64,000 bases of DNA from Eudorina sp. 2006-703-Eu-15 (GCA_003117195.1 BDSI01000147.1:186001-250000), one strand, 5' to 3'. Positions 30,161 through 45,400 are shown, counted from the first letter of the stretch. Notes: generated by a model not told the origin, from the sequence alone. Program-made: numbers and translations.

Positions 30161-33100
30161 GGGGGGGTCGACAGGGGGGGTTCCCCCCATGTCCATTAAG
30201 GGGGGGTGCGGGGGGCATAGCCCCCCGCGTAACCCCTTCTCCATCCCTGGATAGTCTTTCTAATGGGGCGGGGGCTGTTATTATTATTAGTATTATTATT
30301 ATTGCCCCCGCCTCTTATATACTCGCTACAATCTGGACGAGCAATCTCTGTACTGCACGCGCCCCGAAACCATGCGCCGCCGAATGGGATCCCATTCGTA
30401 GAGACCTGCTTCCGATACCTGCTTCTGATACCTGTTTCCCATACCTGTTTCGCTATATTCCAACCGTCGCGATTCGTAGATTCCTTTGCGATACTCTCGC
30501 GAGCACCGCTGTTCGCTGCAAATTTAATATATGCTTCTGCCTAGTGCTGATGCTGATGACATTCATGGCTATTCTGCTGATTACACTGATTCATTGGCCG
30601 CGTGTTTGCTAGTACTGCTCATGACGGTGTCCTGCCCATTCTTCGGCGCATTCATCATTCCTCACTTCCCACTGCCAAGAAAATGACGTCACGTTTCGCG
30701 CAGCACGTTTGGTGCTGTGTCGTTTGTCGAGGGATTGAAATCGCTCGTCGCAGCTCACTTTGGTTCGGCCGTCGTTTTGTCAAGCCCGCCGCGCACCTAG
30801 CTCTCTATTAATGATGAACGTATTAATTTCGTTCCCGAAAGCTAATGGTAAGCCTACAGGCTGCAGCCATATTACATTCCAGCTTCCTCACGACTTGCCT
30901 CACATCGCTCGACTGCAAGGCAGTACACCTGTATGACCCGCCGTTTCCTCCATTCTGAAGTTAACAAAACGTTCCTCGCATTTTTGCCTATCTAATCTTA
31001 TAACGGCGCGGCTCTGGCTGAACTGTGCGTTCATGTTGCGATTCATCGTCTTTCATGTTCTGAACTTGCTGTCCGCGTCACTTCTGTAAATTGTTTTTAC
31101 ACCACTGCAATTGATTTTAAATTCCCTTCTGGATGCTTCTCAGTTGCATGCCTTTCGGAACTGCCTTGACGTCATGGTAAGCCCGCTTGGCTCGTCATCA
31201 CATTCTTCAACCGTCGTTCTGCAGCGCTGCGCACCTCTTGTTACGTGACAACAATTACGGTGTTTTGAGATAAAGTTTCATCGCGGTGTGCATCATACGC
31301 AGCTTCCTCCCGACTTGCCACACATCGCTCGACTGCAAGGCAGTACACCATTATGGTCAGTTGCTTCCCCCTTCTTGAACGAGCAAAGCATTTATTGCAT
31401 TCTTCCTTATCTAACAATATAACGGTGCGGCCCGGGCTGAACTGCGCGTTCATGTTGCGATTCATCGTATTTCGTTCATGTTCCGACATTGCTTCAAGTT
31501 GCTCTCCGCATCAGTCCTGTGATTTGTTGTAACACCACTAGCATTCCTTTTCAATTTCCGTCTTTACGCTTTTCAGTCGCATGCGTTTCTTACCTCTCTT
31601 AACGTCATCACCTGCCGGCCTCTTCGTGACATCCTTCAACCGTCATTTTCAGGCGCTGCGCACCTCTTTTTACGTGACAGCAATTACGGTGTTGTTAGAT
31701 GATGTTTCAGTGCGGTGTGCTTGATAAGGTACGCTTGCCGCTCTTTTCCTTGTGCGGATCGGGCTCCACGATTCGCAACTCACTTTCCGACGTTAATGTC
31801 CGCACCACTGTGAAATGTCTGTGCAGCACTACGTAGGAACCCTTTAGCATACTTACTTACTTTTAGCGTCGCGGCTCGGGATAACACGTCCACTCTTCGT
31901 TTCGTCATCCACTTTCCAACCGCTTGCAGGCCTCGCTCCAACACTCTTCCACTCTTCCAATAAACGGCCTGTTCAAACCCACAATCCTACATTATCATGG
32001 CAGCTTGCTTCCCATCGTCATGATGGGGCACCACAACGATGAATTGCAAGCTGCCATGATACTGTACCTGCCTCATGCAAGTGCATTCTCATGCATGTGT
32101 ACTATACCTTCTTGCAGAGTCTCAGAATCATGCACATCCTTCCTTCACCTGCTATGTGGGTCCTCATGTCTGCTTTCCTTTCATGTCTGCCATGTGGCTC
32201 TTCTCTATCCATCACAGCACTGACTCGTCATGCCAGGGGGGGTCGACAGGGGGGTTCCCCCCATGTCCATTAAGGGGGGGTGCGGGGGGGCATAGCCCCC
32301 CCGCGTAACCCCTTCTCCATCCCTGGATAGTCTTTCTAATGGGGCGGGGGCTGTTATTATTATTAGTATTATTATTATTGCCCCCGCCTCTTATATACTC
32401 GCTACAATCTGGACGAGCAATCTCTGTACTGCACGCGCCCCGAAACCATGCGCCGCCGAATGGGATCCCATTCGTAGAGACCTGCTTCCGATACCTGCTT
32501 CCGATACCTGTTTCCCATACCTGTTTCGCTATATTCCAACCGTCGCGATTCGTAGATTCCTTTGCGATACTCTCGCGAGCACCGCTGTTCGCTGCAAATT
32601 TAATATATGCTTCTGCCTAGTGCTGATGCTGATGACATTCATGGCTATTCTGCTGATTACACTGATTCATTGGCCGCGTGTTTGCTAGTACTGCTCATGA
32701 CGGTGTCCTGCCCATTCTTCGGCGCATTCATCATTCCTCACTTCCCACTGCCAAGAAAATGACGTCACGTTTCGCGCAGCACGTTTGGTGCTGTGTCGTT
32801 TGTCGAGGGATTGAAATCGCTCGTCACAGCTCACTTTGGTTCGGCCGTCGTTTTGTCAAGCCCGCCGCGCACCTAGCTCTCTATTAATGATGAACGTATT
32901 AATTTCGTTCCCGAAAGCTAATGGTAAGCCTACAGGCTGCAGCCATATTACATTCCAGCTTCCTCACGACTTGCCTCACATCGCTCGACTGCAAGGCAGT
33001 ACACCTGTATGACCCGCCGTTTCCTCCATTCTGAAGTTAACAAAACGTTCCTCGCATTTTTGCCTATCTAATCTTATAACGGCGCGGCTCTGGCTGAACT

Positions 33101-36100
33101 GTGCGTTCATGTTGCGATTCATCGTCTTTCATGTTCTGAACTTGCTGTCCGCGTCACTTCTGTAAATTGTTTTTACACCACTGCAATTGATTTTAAATTC
33201 CCTTCTGGATGCTTCTCAGTTGCATGCCTTTCGGAACTGCCTTGACGTCATGGTAAGCCCGCTTGGCTCGTCATCACATTCTTCAACCGTCGTTCTGCAG
33301 CGCTGCGCACCTCTTGTTACGTGACAACAATTACGGTGTTTTGAGATAAAGTTTCATCACGGTGTGCATCATACGCAGCTTCCTCCCGACTTGCCACACA
33401 TCGCTCGACTGCAAGGCAGTACACCATTATGGTCAGTTTGCTTCAAGTTGCTCTCCGCATCAGTCCTGTGATTTGTTGTAACACCACTAGCATTCCTTTT
33501 CAATTTCCGTCTTTACGCTTTTCAGTCGCATGCGTTTCTTACCTCTCTTAACGTCATCACCTGCCGGCCTCTTCGTGACATCCTTCAACCGTCATTTTCA
33601 GGCGCTGCGCACCTCTTTTTACGTGACAGCAATTACGGTGTTGTTAGATGATGTTTCAGTGCGGTGTGCTTGATAAGGTACGCTTGCCGCTCTTTTCCTT
33701 GTGCGGATCGGGCTCCACGATTCGCAACTCACTTTCCGACGTTAATGTCCGCACCACTGTGAAATGTCTGTGCAGCACTACGTAGGAACCCTTTAGCATA
33801 CTTACTTACTTTTAGCGTCGCGGCTCGGGATAACACGTCCACTCTTCGTTTCGTCATCCACTTTCCAACCGCTTGCAGGCCTCGCTCCAACACTCTTCCA
33901 CTCTTCCAATAAACGGCCTGTTCAAACCCACAATCCTACATTATCATGGCAGCTTGCTTCCCATCGTCATGATGGGGCACCACAACGATGAATTGCAAGC
34001 TGCCATGATACTGTACCTGCCTCATGCAAGTGCATTCTCATGCATGTGTACTATACCTTCTTGCAGAGTCTCAGAATCATGCACATCCTTCCTTCACCTG
34101 CTATGTGGGTCCTCATGTCTGCTTTCCTTTCATGTCTGCCATGTGGCTCTTCTCTATCCATCACAGCACTGACTCGTCATGCCAGGGGGGGTCGACAGGG
34201 GGGGTTCCCCCCATGTCCATTAAGGGGGGGTGCGGGGGGGCATAGCCCCCCCGCGTAACCCCTTCTCCATCCCTGGATAGTCTTTCTAATGGGGCGGGGG
34301 CTGTTATTATTATTAGTATTATTATTATTGCCCCCGCCTCTTATATACTCGCTACAATCTGGACGAGCAATCTCTGTACTGCACGCGCCCCGAAACCATG
34401 CGCCGCCGAATGGGATCCCATTCGTAGAGACCTGCTTCCGATACCTGCTTCCGATACCTGTTTCCCATACCTGTTTCGCTATATTCCAACCGTCGCGATT
34501 CGTAGATTCCTTTGCGATACTCTCGCGAGCACCGCTGTTCGCTGCAAATTTAATATATGCTTCTGCCTAGTGCTGATGCTGATGACATTCATGGCTATTC
34601 TGCTGATTACACTGATTCATTGGCCGCGTGTTTGCTAGTACTGCTCATGACGGTGTCCTGCCCATTCTTCGGCGCATTCATCATTCCTCACTTCCCACTG
34701 CCAAGAAAATGACGTCACGTTTCGCGCAGCACGTTTGGTGCTGTGTCGTTTGTCGAGGGATTGAAATCGCTCGTCACAGCTCACTTTGGTTCGGCCGTCG
34801 TTTTGTCAAGCCCGCCGCGCACCTAGCTCTCTATTAATGATGAACGTATTAATTTCGTTCCCGAAAGCTAATGGTAAGCCTACAGGCTGCAGCCATATTA
34901 CATTCCAGCTTCCTCACGACTTGCCTCACATCGCTCGACTGCAAGGCAGTACACCTGTATGACCCGCCGTTTCCTCCATTCTGAAGTTAACAAAACGTTC
35001 CTCGCATTTTTGCCTATCTAATCTTATAACGGCGCGGCTCTGGCTGAACTGTGCGTTCATGTTGCGATTCATCGTCTTTCATGTTCTGAACTTGCTGTCC
35101 GCGTCACTTCTGTAAATTGTTTTTACACCACTGCAATTGATTTTAAATTCCCTTCTGGATGCTTCTCAGTTGCATGCCTTTCGGAACTGCCTTGACGTCA
35201 TGGTAAGCCCGCTTGGCTCGTCATCACATTCTTCAACCGTCGTTCTGCAGCGCTGCGCACCTCTTGTTACGTGACAACAATTACGGTGTTTTGAGATAAA
35301 GTTTCATCGCGGTGTGCATCATACGCAGCTTCCTCCCGACTTGCCACACATCGCTCGACTGCAAGGCAGTACACCATTATGGTCAGTTGCTTCCCCCTTC
35401 TTGAACGAGCAAAGCATTTATTGCATTCTTCCTTATCTAACAATATAACGGTGCGGCCCGGGCTGAACTGCGCGTTCATGTTGCGATTCATCGTATTTCG
35501 TTCATGTTCCGACATTGCTTCAAGTTGCTCTCCGCATCAGTCCTGTGATTTGTTGTAACACCACTAGCATTCCTTTTCAATTTCCGTCTTTACGCTTTTC
35601 AGTCGCATGCGTTTCTTACCTCTCTTAACGTCATCACCTGCCGGCCTCTTCGTGACATCCTTCAACCGTCATTTTCAGGCGCTGCGCACCTCTTTTTACG
35701 TGACAGCAATTACGGTGTTGTTAGATGATGTTTCAGTGCGGTGTGCTTGATAAGGTACGCTTGCCGCTCTTTTCCTTGTGCGGATCGGGCTCCACGATTC
35801 GCAACTCACTTTCCGACGTTAATGTCCGCACCACTGTGAAATGTCTTTTCAGCACTACGTACGAACCCTTTAGCATACTTACTTACTTTTAGCGTCGCGG
35901 CTCGGGATAACACGTCCACTCTTCGTTTCGTCATCCACTTTCCAACCGCTTGCACGCCTCGCTCCAACACTCTTCCACTCTTCCAATAAACGGCCTGTTC
36001 AAACCCACAATCCTACATTATCATGGCAGCTTGCTTCCCATCGTCATGATGGGGCACCTCAATGATGAATTGCAAACTGCCATGATACTGTACCTGCCTC

Positions 36101-36260
36101 ATGCAAGTGCATTCTCATGCATGTGTACTATACCTGCTTGCAGAGTCTCATAATCATGCACATCCTTCTTCAGCTGCTATGTGGGTCCGCATGTCTGCTT
36201 TCCTTTCATGTCTGCCATGTGGCTCTTCTCTATCCATCACAGCACTGACTCGTCATGCCA
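30161..36260. repeat. Three near-identical array units (variant I)
   Basis: Units starting at 30161, 32235 and 34184 carry the same variant (TATACTCGCTACAATCTGGA then GAAACCATGCGCCGCCGAAT) and differ at only scattered bases, so they arose by recent tandem duplication. The second interval is about 125 bp shorter because of a deletion at about 33436. Confidence 0.85.
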
Positions 36261-39200
36261 GGGGGGGTCGACAGGGGGGGTTCCCCCCATGTCCATTAAG
36301 GGGGGGTGCGGGGGGGCATAGCCCCCCCGCGAAACCCCTTCTCCATCCCTGGATAGTCTTTCTAATGGGGCGGGGGCTGTTATTATTATTAGTATTGTTA
36401 TTATTGCCCCCGCCTTTAATAGACTCGCTACATTTTTTATACGACATGCTCGTCCCACATAGCAGTACACACAAATCAGCGATTCCGCGACCGCGAAACT
36501 CTGCTCTTAATAGCTGGAAATAATCCTCACCAATTTCCCTTTCAATGTATGTTTTCAAAATTTGAAGCCATGAAGGGGCGCCTTCGCGCCAGCCTCGCGC
36601 GGCACTTGCTCGCGACCTCACATTATTCCTGCCCACTTGTGCGCGCGATTTCCGGCTCTTGCAGCTGAAGCACGCTTCCTCTGTAATGTCTTTCATCAAA
36701 ATCTATCGAATGGTATGATTGCTGTCGCGCTCCCGGCGGAAACGGGCGTCAGCTGGCCGCCTGCGACTTGCTGTCATCCGCCAGTGTCCTTGCGTACGTC
36801 AGCACATACCTGTCATTCCGAGTTTGCTGTCGTCCTTCCGTTCCATTCTTCCATTCAGACTACACTTCTTGAAAGCGCTCGTCGCAGCTCACTTTGGTTC
36901 GGCCGTCGTTTTGTCGAGCCGCGCACCTAGCTCTCTATTAATGATGAACGTATTAATTTCGTTCCCGAAAGCTAATGGTAAGCCTACAGGCTGCAGCCAT
37001 ATTACATTCCGACTGCAAGGCAGTACACCTGTATGACCCACCGTTTCCTCCATTCTGAAGTTAACAAAACGTTCATCGCATTTTTGCGTATGAAATATTA
37101 TAACGGTGCGGCTCTGGCTCAACTTTGCGATCATGTTGCGATTCATCGTCTTTCATGTTCTGAGCTTGCTGTCCGCGTCACTTCTGTACATTGTTTTTAC
37201 ACCACTGCGATTGATTTTAAATTCCCTTCTGGATGCTTCTCAGTCGCATGCGTTTCGGAACTGCCTGAACGTCATGGTAAGCCCGCTTTGCTCGTCATCA
37301 CATTCTTCAACCGTCGTTCTGCAGCGCTGCGCACCTCTTTTTACGTGACAACAATTACGGTGTTTTGAGATAAAGTTTCATCGCGGTGTGCATCATAAGC
37401 AGCTTCGTCCCGACTTGCCACACATCGCTCGACTGCAAGGCAGTACACCATTATGGTCAGTTGCTTCCCCCTTATTTAACGAGCAAAGCATTTATTGCAT
37501 TGTTCCTTATCTAACAATACAACGGTGCGGCCCGGGCTGAACTGCGCGTTCTTGTTGCGATTCATGGTATTTCGTTCATGTTCGGACATTGCTTTAAGTT
37601 GCTCTCCGCATCAGTCCTGTGATTTGTTTTAACACCACTAGCATTTCTTTTCAATTTCCTTCTTTACACTTCTCTGTCGCATGCATTTCTTACCTCTCTT
37701 AACGTCATCACCTGCCGGCCTCTTCGTGACATCCTTCAACCGTCATTTTCAGGCGCTGCGCACCTCTTTTTACGTGACAGCAATTACGGTGTTGTTAGAT
37801 GATGTTTCAGTGCGGTGTGCTTCAGATAAGGTAGGCTTGCCGCTCTTTTCCTTGTGCGGATCGGGCTCCGCGATTCGCGGACGTTAATGTCCGCACCACT
37901 GTGAAATGTCTGTGCAGCACTACGTAGGAACCCTTTAGCATACTTACTTACTTTTAGCGTCGCGGCTCGGGATAACACGTCCACTCTTCGTTTCGTCATC
38001 CACTTTCCAACTGCTTGCACGCCTCGCTCCAACACTCTTCCACTCTTCCAATAAACGGCCTGTTCAAACCCACAATCCTACATTATCATGGCAGCTTGCT
38101 TCCCATCGTCATGATGGGCCACCACAACGATGAATTGCAAACTGCCATGATACTGTACCTGCCTCATGCAAGTGCATTCTCATGCATGTGTACTATACCT
38201 GCTTGCAGAGTCTCATAATCATGCACATCCTTCCTTCAGCTGCTATGTGGGTTCTCATGTCTGCTTTCCTTTCATGTCTGCCATGTGCCTCTTCTCTATC
38301 CATCACAGCACTGACTCGTCATGCCAGGGGGGGTCGACAGGGGGGGTTCCCCCCATGTCCATTAAGGGGGGGGGCAAAACCCCTTCTCCATCCCTGGATA
38401 GTCTGTCTAATGGGGCGGGGGCTGTTATTATTATTAGTATTGTTATTATTGCCCCCGCCTTTAATAGACTCGCGGCACTTTTTATACGACATGCTCGTCC
38501 CACATAGCAGTACACACAAATCAGCGATTCCGCGACCGCAAAACCCATGTCCATTAAGGGGGGGTGCGGGGGGGCATAGCCCCCCCGCGAAACCCCTTCT
38601 CCATCCCTGGATAGTCTTTCTAATGGGGCGGGGGCTGTTATTATTATTAGTATTGTTATTATTGCCCCCGCCTTTAATAGACTCGCTACATTTTTTATAC
38701 GACATGCTCGTCCCACATAGCAGTACACACAAATCAGCGATTCCGCGACCGCGAAACTCTGCTCTTAATAGCTGGAAATAATCCTCACCAATTTCCCTTT
38801 CAATGTATGTTTTCAAAATTTGAAGCCATGAAGGGGCGCCTTCGCGCCAGCCTCGCGCGGCACTTGCTCGCGACCTCACATTATTCCTGCCCACTTGTGC
38901 GCGCGATTTCCGGCTCTTGCAGCTGAAGCACGCTTCCTCTGTAATGTCTTTCATCAAAATCTATCGAATGGTATGATTGCTGTCGCGCTCCCGGCGGAAA
39001 CGGGCGTCAGCTGGCCGCCTGCGACTTGCTGTCGTCCGCCAGTGTCCTTGCGTACGTCAGCACATACCTGTCATTCCGAGTTTGCTGTCGTCCTTCCGTT
39101 CCATTCTTCCATTCAGACTACACTTCTTGAAAGCGCTCGTCGCAGCTCACTTTGGTTCGGCCGTCGTTTTGTCGAGCCGCGCACCTAGCTCTCTATTAAT

Positions 39201-42200
39201 GATGAACGTATTAATTTCGTTCCCGAAAGCTAATGGTAAGCCTACAGGCTGCAGCCATATTACATTCCGACTGCAAGGCAGTACACCTGTATGACCCACC
39301 GTTTCCTCCATTCTGAAGTTAACAAAACGTTCATCGCATTTTTGCGTATGAAATATTATAACGGTGCGGCTCTGGCTCAACTTTGCGATCATGTTGCGAT
39401 TCATCGTCTTTCATGTTCTGAGCTTGCTGTCCGCGTCACTTCTGTACATTGTTTTTACACCACTGCGATTGATTTTAAATTCCCTTCTGGATGCTTCTCA
39501 GTCGCATGCGTTTCGGAACTGCCTGAACGTCATGGTAAGCCCGCTTTGCTCGTCATCACATTCTTCAACCGTCGTTCTGCAGCGCTGCGCACCTCTTTTT
39601 ACGTGACAACAATTACGGTGTTTTGAGATAAAGTTTCATCGCGGTGTGCATCATAAGCAGCTTCGTCCCGACTTGCCACACATCGCTCGACTGCAAGGCA
39701 GTACACCATTATGGTCAGTTGCTTCCCCCTTATTTAACGAGCAAAGCATTTATTGCATTGTTCCTTATCTAACAATACAACGGTGCGGCCCGGGCTGAAC
39801 TGCGCGTTCTTGTTGCGATTCATGGTATTTCGTTCATGTTCGGACATTGCTTTAAGTTGCTCTCCGCATCAGTCCTGTGATTTGTTTTAACACCACTAGC
39901 ATTTCTTTTCAATTTCCTTCTTTACACTTCTCTGTCGCATGCATTTCTTACCTCTCTTAACGTCATGTCCGGCCTCTTCGTGACATCCTTCAACCGTCAT
40001 TTTCAGGCGCTGCGCACCTCTTTTTACGTGACAGCAATTACGGTGTTGTTAGATGATGTTTCAGTGCGGTGTGCTTCAGATAAGGTAGGCTTGCCGCTCT
40101 TTTCCTTGTGCGGATCGGGCTCCGCGATTCGCGGACGTTAATGTCCGCACCACTGTGAAATGTCTGTGCAGCACTACGTAGGAACCCTTTAGCATACTTA
40201 CTTACTTTTAGCGTCGCGGCTCGGGATAACACGTCCACTCTTCGTTTCGTCATCCACTTTCCAACTGCTTGCACGCCTCGCTCCAACACTCTTCCACTCT
40301 TCCAATAAACGGCCTGTTCAAACCCACAATCCTACATTATCATGGCAGCTTGCTTCCCATCGTCATGATGGGCCACCACAACGATGAATTGCAAACTGCC
40401 ATGATACTGTACCTGCCTCATGCAAGTGCATTCTCATGCATGTGTACTATACCTGCTTGCAGAGTCTCATAATCATGCACATCCTTCCTTCAGCTGCTAT
40501 GTGGGTTCTCATGTCTGCTTTCCTTTCATGTCTGCCATGTGCCTCTTCTCTATCCATCACAGCACTGACTCGTCATGCCAGGGGGGGTCGACAGGGGGGG
40601 TTCCCCCCATGTCCATTAAGGGGGGGTGCGGGGGGGCCTAGCCCCCCCGCAAAACCCCTTCTCCATCCCTGGATAGTCTGTCTAATGGGGCGGGGGCTGT
40701 TATTATTATTAGTATTGTTATTATTGCCCCCGCCTTTAATAGACTCGCGGCACTTTTTATACGACATGCTCGTCCCACATAGCAGTACACACAAATCAGC
40801 GATTCCGCGACCGCAAAACCCATGTCCATTAAGGGGGGGTGCGGGGGGCATAGCCCCCCGCGAAACCCCTTCTCCATCCCTGGATAGTCTTTCTAATGGG
40901 GCGGGGGCTGTTATTATTATTAGTATTGTTATTATTGCCCCGCCTTTAATAGACTCGCTACATTTTTTATACGACATGCTCGTCCCACATAGCAGTACAC
41001 ACAAATCAGCGATTCCGCGACCGCGAAACGCTGCTCTTAATAGCTGGAAATAATCCTCACCAATTTCCCTTTCAATGTATGTTTTCAAAATTTGAAGCCA
41101 TGAAGGGGCGCCTTCGCGCCAGCCTCGCGCGGCACTTGCTCGCGACCTCACATTATTCCTGCCCACTTGTGCGCGCGATTTCCGGCTCTTGCAGCTGAAG
41201 CACGCTTCCTCTGTAATGTCTTTCATCAAAATCTATCGAATGGTATGATTGCTGTCGCGCTCCCGGCGGAAACGGGCGTCAGCTGGCCGCCTGCGACTTG
41301 CTGTCGTCCGCCAGTGTCCTTGCGTACGTCAGCACATACCTGTCATTCCGAGTTTGCTGTCGTCCTTCCGTTCCATTCTTCCATTCAGACTACACTTCTT
41401 GAAAGCGCTCGTCGCAGCTCACTTTGGTTCGGCCGTCGTTTTGTCGAGCCGCGCACCTAGCTCTCTATTAATGATGAACGTATTAATTTCGTTCCCGAAA
41501 GCTAATGGTAAGCCTACAGGCTGCAGCCATATTACATTCCGACTGCAAGGCAGTACACCTGTATGACCCACCGTTTCCTCCATTCTGAAGTTAACAAAAC
41601 GTTCATCGCATTTTTGCGTATGAAATATTATAACGGTGCGGCTCTGGCTCAACTTTGCGATCATGTTGCGATTCATCGTCTTTCATGTTCTGAGCTTGCT
41701 GTCCGCGTCACTTCTGTACATTGTTTTTACACCACTGCGATTGATTTTAAATTCCCTTCTGGATGCTTCTCAGTCGCATGCGTTTCGGAACTGCCTGAAC
41801 GTCATGGTAAGCCCGCTTTGCTCGTCATCACATTGTTCAACCGTCGTTCTGCAGCGCTGCGCACCTCTTTTTACGTGACAACAATTACGGTGTTTTGAGA
41901 TAAAGTTTCATCGCGGTGTGCTTCATAATGCTTCACCTCTTTTCCTTGTGCGGATTATGGATCGGCCGCCACCATTCGCAACTGACTGTCCGTCCGACAT
42001 TTATACTGTCCGCACGACTGTGTAATGTCTTTGCAGCACAACATATGCACCCTTTCGCATTCGTCGTAATTCCTAGCGTCGCGGCTCATCTCCGAAAAAC
42101 ATGTCCACTTTTCGTTTCGTGATCCCGTTTCCAACCGCTTGCACGCCTCGCTGACATTCTTCCAATGAACGGGCTGTTCAAACCCACAATCCTACTTTCT

Positions 42201-42444
42201 CATGGCAGCTTGCTGTCCATCGTCGTTATGGGGCACCACAATGATGACTTCCAAACTTCCATGATAGTGTACCTACCTGCCGCATGCAAGTGCATCCTCA
42301 TGTGAGCTATGCCTGCTCGCACAGTCTCAGAATCATGCACATCCTTCCTGCAGCTGCTACGTGGCTTTTGCTGTCTGCTTTCCTTTCATGTCCGCCATGT
42401 GCCTCTTCTTAATTCATCCATCACAGCACTGACTCGTCATGCCA
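36261..42444. repeat. Array units of variant III, two with an internal duplication
   Basis: Variant III (CCTTTAATAGACTCGC, then ATACGACATGCTCGTCCC, then ATGAAGGGGCGCCTTCGCGCC) follows the hairpin. In the units at 38327 and 40581 the hairpin block plus the first part of variant III is duplicated (second copies near 38548 and 40825). Both carry it, so the duplication came first and the enlarged unit was then copied. Confidence 0.82.
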
Positions 42445-45400
42445 GGGGGGGTCGACAGGGGGGGTTCCCCCCCTGTCCATTAAGGGGGGGTGCGGGGGGC
42501 ACAGCCCCCCTGCGGAAAATATCATATCATGGATGTAGCCCTAATCAAGGTGGGGGCTCTTATTATGATTAGTATTATTATTATTGCCCCCGCCTCTTAT
42601 ATACTCGCTACAATCTGGACGAGCAATCTCTGTACGGCACGCGCCCCGAAACCATGCGCCGCCGAATGGATTCCCATTCGTAGACACCTGCTTACGATAC
42701 CTGCTTGCTTGCGATACTGTACTGCGTAGATTCCTTTGCGATACTCTCGCGAGCGGTGCTCTCTGATCCCTGTTCGCTGCAAATTTAATATATGCTTCTG
42801 CCTAGTGCTGATGCTGATGATATTCATGGCTATTCTGCTGATTACACTGATTCATTGGCCGCGTGTTTGCTAGTACTGCTCATGACGTTGTCCGGCCCAT
42901 TCTTCGGCGCATTCATCATTCCTCACTTCCCACTGCCAAGAAAATGACGTCACGTTTCGCGCAGTACGTTTGGTGCTGTGTCGTTTGTCGTGAGGTCGGT
43001 GAACGAGGGATTGAAATCGCTCGTCGCAGCTCACTTTGGTTCGGCCGTCGTTTTGTCAAGCCCGCCGCGCACCTAGCTCTCTATTAATGATGAACGTATT
43101 AATTTCGTTCCCGAAAGCTAATGGTAAGCCTACAGGCTGCAGCCATATTACATTCCAGCTTCCTCACGACTTGCCTCACATCGCTCGACTGCAAGGCAGT
43201 ACACCTGTATGACCCGCCGTTTCCTCCATTCTGAAGTTAACAAAACGTTCCTCGCATTTTTGCCTATCTAATCTTATAACGGCGCGGCTCTGGCTCAACT
43301 GTGCGTTCATGTTGCGATTCATCATCTTTCATGTTCTGAACTTGCTGTCCGCGTCACTTCTGTGAATTGTTTTTACACCACTGCGATTGATTTTAAATTC
43401 CCTTCTGGATGCTTCTCAGTTGCATGCGTTTTGGAACTGCCTTAACGTCTTGGTAAGCCCGCTTTGCTCGTCATCACATTCTTCAACCGTCCTTCTGCAG
43501 CGCTGCGCACCTCTTGTTACGTGACAACAATTACGGTGTTTTGAGATAAAATTTCATCGCGGTGTGCATCATAAGCAGCTTCGTCCCGACTTGCCACACA
43601 TCGCTCGACTGCAAGGCAGTACACCATTATGGTCAGTTGCTTCCCCCTTATTTAACGAGCAAAGCATTTATTGCATTGTTCCTTATCTAACAATACAACG
43701 GTGCGGCCCGGGCTGAACTGCGCGTTCTTGTTGCGATTCATGGTATTTCGTTCATGTTCGGACATTGCTTTAAGTTGCTCTCCGCATCAGTCCTGTGATT
43801 TGTTTTAACACCACTAGCATTTCTTTTCAATTTCCTTCTTTACACTTCTCTGTCGCATGCATTTCTTACCTCTCTTAACGTCATCACCTGCCGGCCTCTT
43901 CGTGACATCCTTCAACCGTCATTTTCAGGCGCTGCGCACCTCTTTTTACGTGACAGCAATTACGGTGTTGTTAGATGATGTTTCAGTGCGGTGTGCTTCA
44001 GATAAGGTAGGCTTGCCGCTCTTTTCCTTGTGCGGATCGGGCTCCGCGATTCGCGGACGTTAATGTCCGCACCACTGTGAAATGTCTGTGCAGCACTACG
44101 TAGGAACCCTTTAGCATACTTACTTACTTTTAGCGTCGCGGCTCGGGATAACACGTCCACTCTTCGTTTCGGCATCCACTTTCCAACTGCTTGCACGCCT
44201 CGCTCCAACACTCTTCCACTCTTCCAATAAACGGCCTGTTCAAACCCACAATCCTACATTATCATGGCAGCTTGCTTCCCATCGTCATGATGGGCCACCA
44301 CAACGATGAATTGCAAACTGCCATGATACTGTACCTGCCTCATGCAAGTGCATTCTCATGCATGTGTACTATACCTGCTTGCAGAGTCTCATAATCATGC
44401 ACATCCTTCCTTCAGCTGCTATGTGGGTTCTCATGTCTGCTTTCCTTTCATGTCTGCCATGTGCCTCTTCTCTATCCATCACAGCACTGACTCGTCATGC
44501 CAGGGGGGGTCGACAGGGGGGGTTCCCCCCATGTCCATTAAGGGGGGGTGCGGGGGGGCCTAGCCCCCCGCAAAACCCCTTCTCCATCCCTGGATAGTCT
44601 GTCTAATGGGGCGGGGGCTGTTATTATTATTAGTATTGTTATTATTGCCCCCGCCTTTAATAGACTCGCGGCACTTTTTATACGACATGCTCGTCCCACA
44701 CACAAATCAGCGATTCCGCGACCGCAAAACGCTGCGCTGAATAGCTGGAAATAATCCTCGCCAATTTCCCTTTCAATGTATGTTTTCAAAATTTGAAGCC
44801 ATGAAGGGGCGCCTTCGCGCCAGCCTCGCGCGGCACTTGCTCGCGACCTCACATTCCTGCCCACTTGTGCGCGCGATTTCCGGCTCTCGCAGCTGCAACA
44901 CGCTTCCTCTGTAATGTCTTTCATCAATATCTATCGAATGGTATGATTGCTGTCGCGCTCCCGGCGGAAACGGGTGTCAGCTGGCCGCCTGCGAGTTGCT
45001 GTCGTCCGCCAGTGTCCTTGCGCACGTCAGCACATACCTGTCATTCCGAGTTTGCTGTCGTCCTTCCGTTCCATTCTTCCATTCAGACTACACTTCTCTA
45101 GCGCTCCTTAACATCCTGGCCTTCCATGCAACATTGTGCGCGACCTTTGCATCGTAACCGCTTCCCCACTGAATCGTACCCGTAATTCTGCCTATCAGCG
45201 TCACCGGCCGTTTCGGCTGGATTCTTTGTTGGTCTGACATGTTCTTAATTTTCCAGATCGTTATGCTCAGTCTTGATTCATGCCGGGGTGGCGGAACCTG
45301 TGGGCGGACTTCGCAGCTCGGCAAAGTACGTCCATATGGACGTATGTTCATCTCCGCGCTGGTCTACAGTTCTTTGGAGCTGTGTCGTTTGTTGTGAGGT

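Noticed and set aside
30016..30612. Recurrent 70-200 codon open frames in the 2-kb array (for example starting MHVYYTFLQSL or MGRGLLLLLVLLLL)
   Set aside because: They run through poly-G hairpins and ATT-triplet loops, change length and frame with G-run slippage between units, and match no family.
38319..38957. 212-codon minus-strand frame with Asn repeats in the array
   Set aside because: Asn runs come from the ATT-triplet loop read in reverse; the frame exists only where the hairpin block is duplicated.
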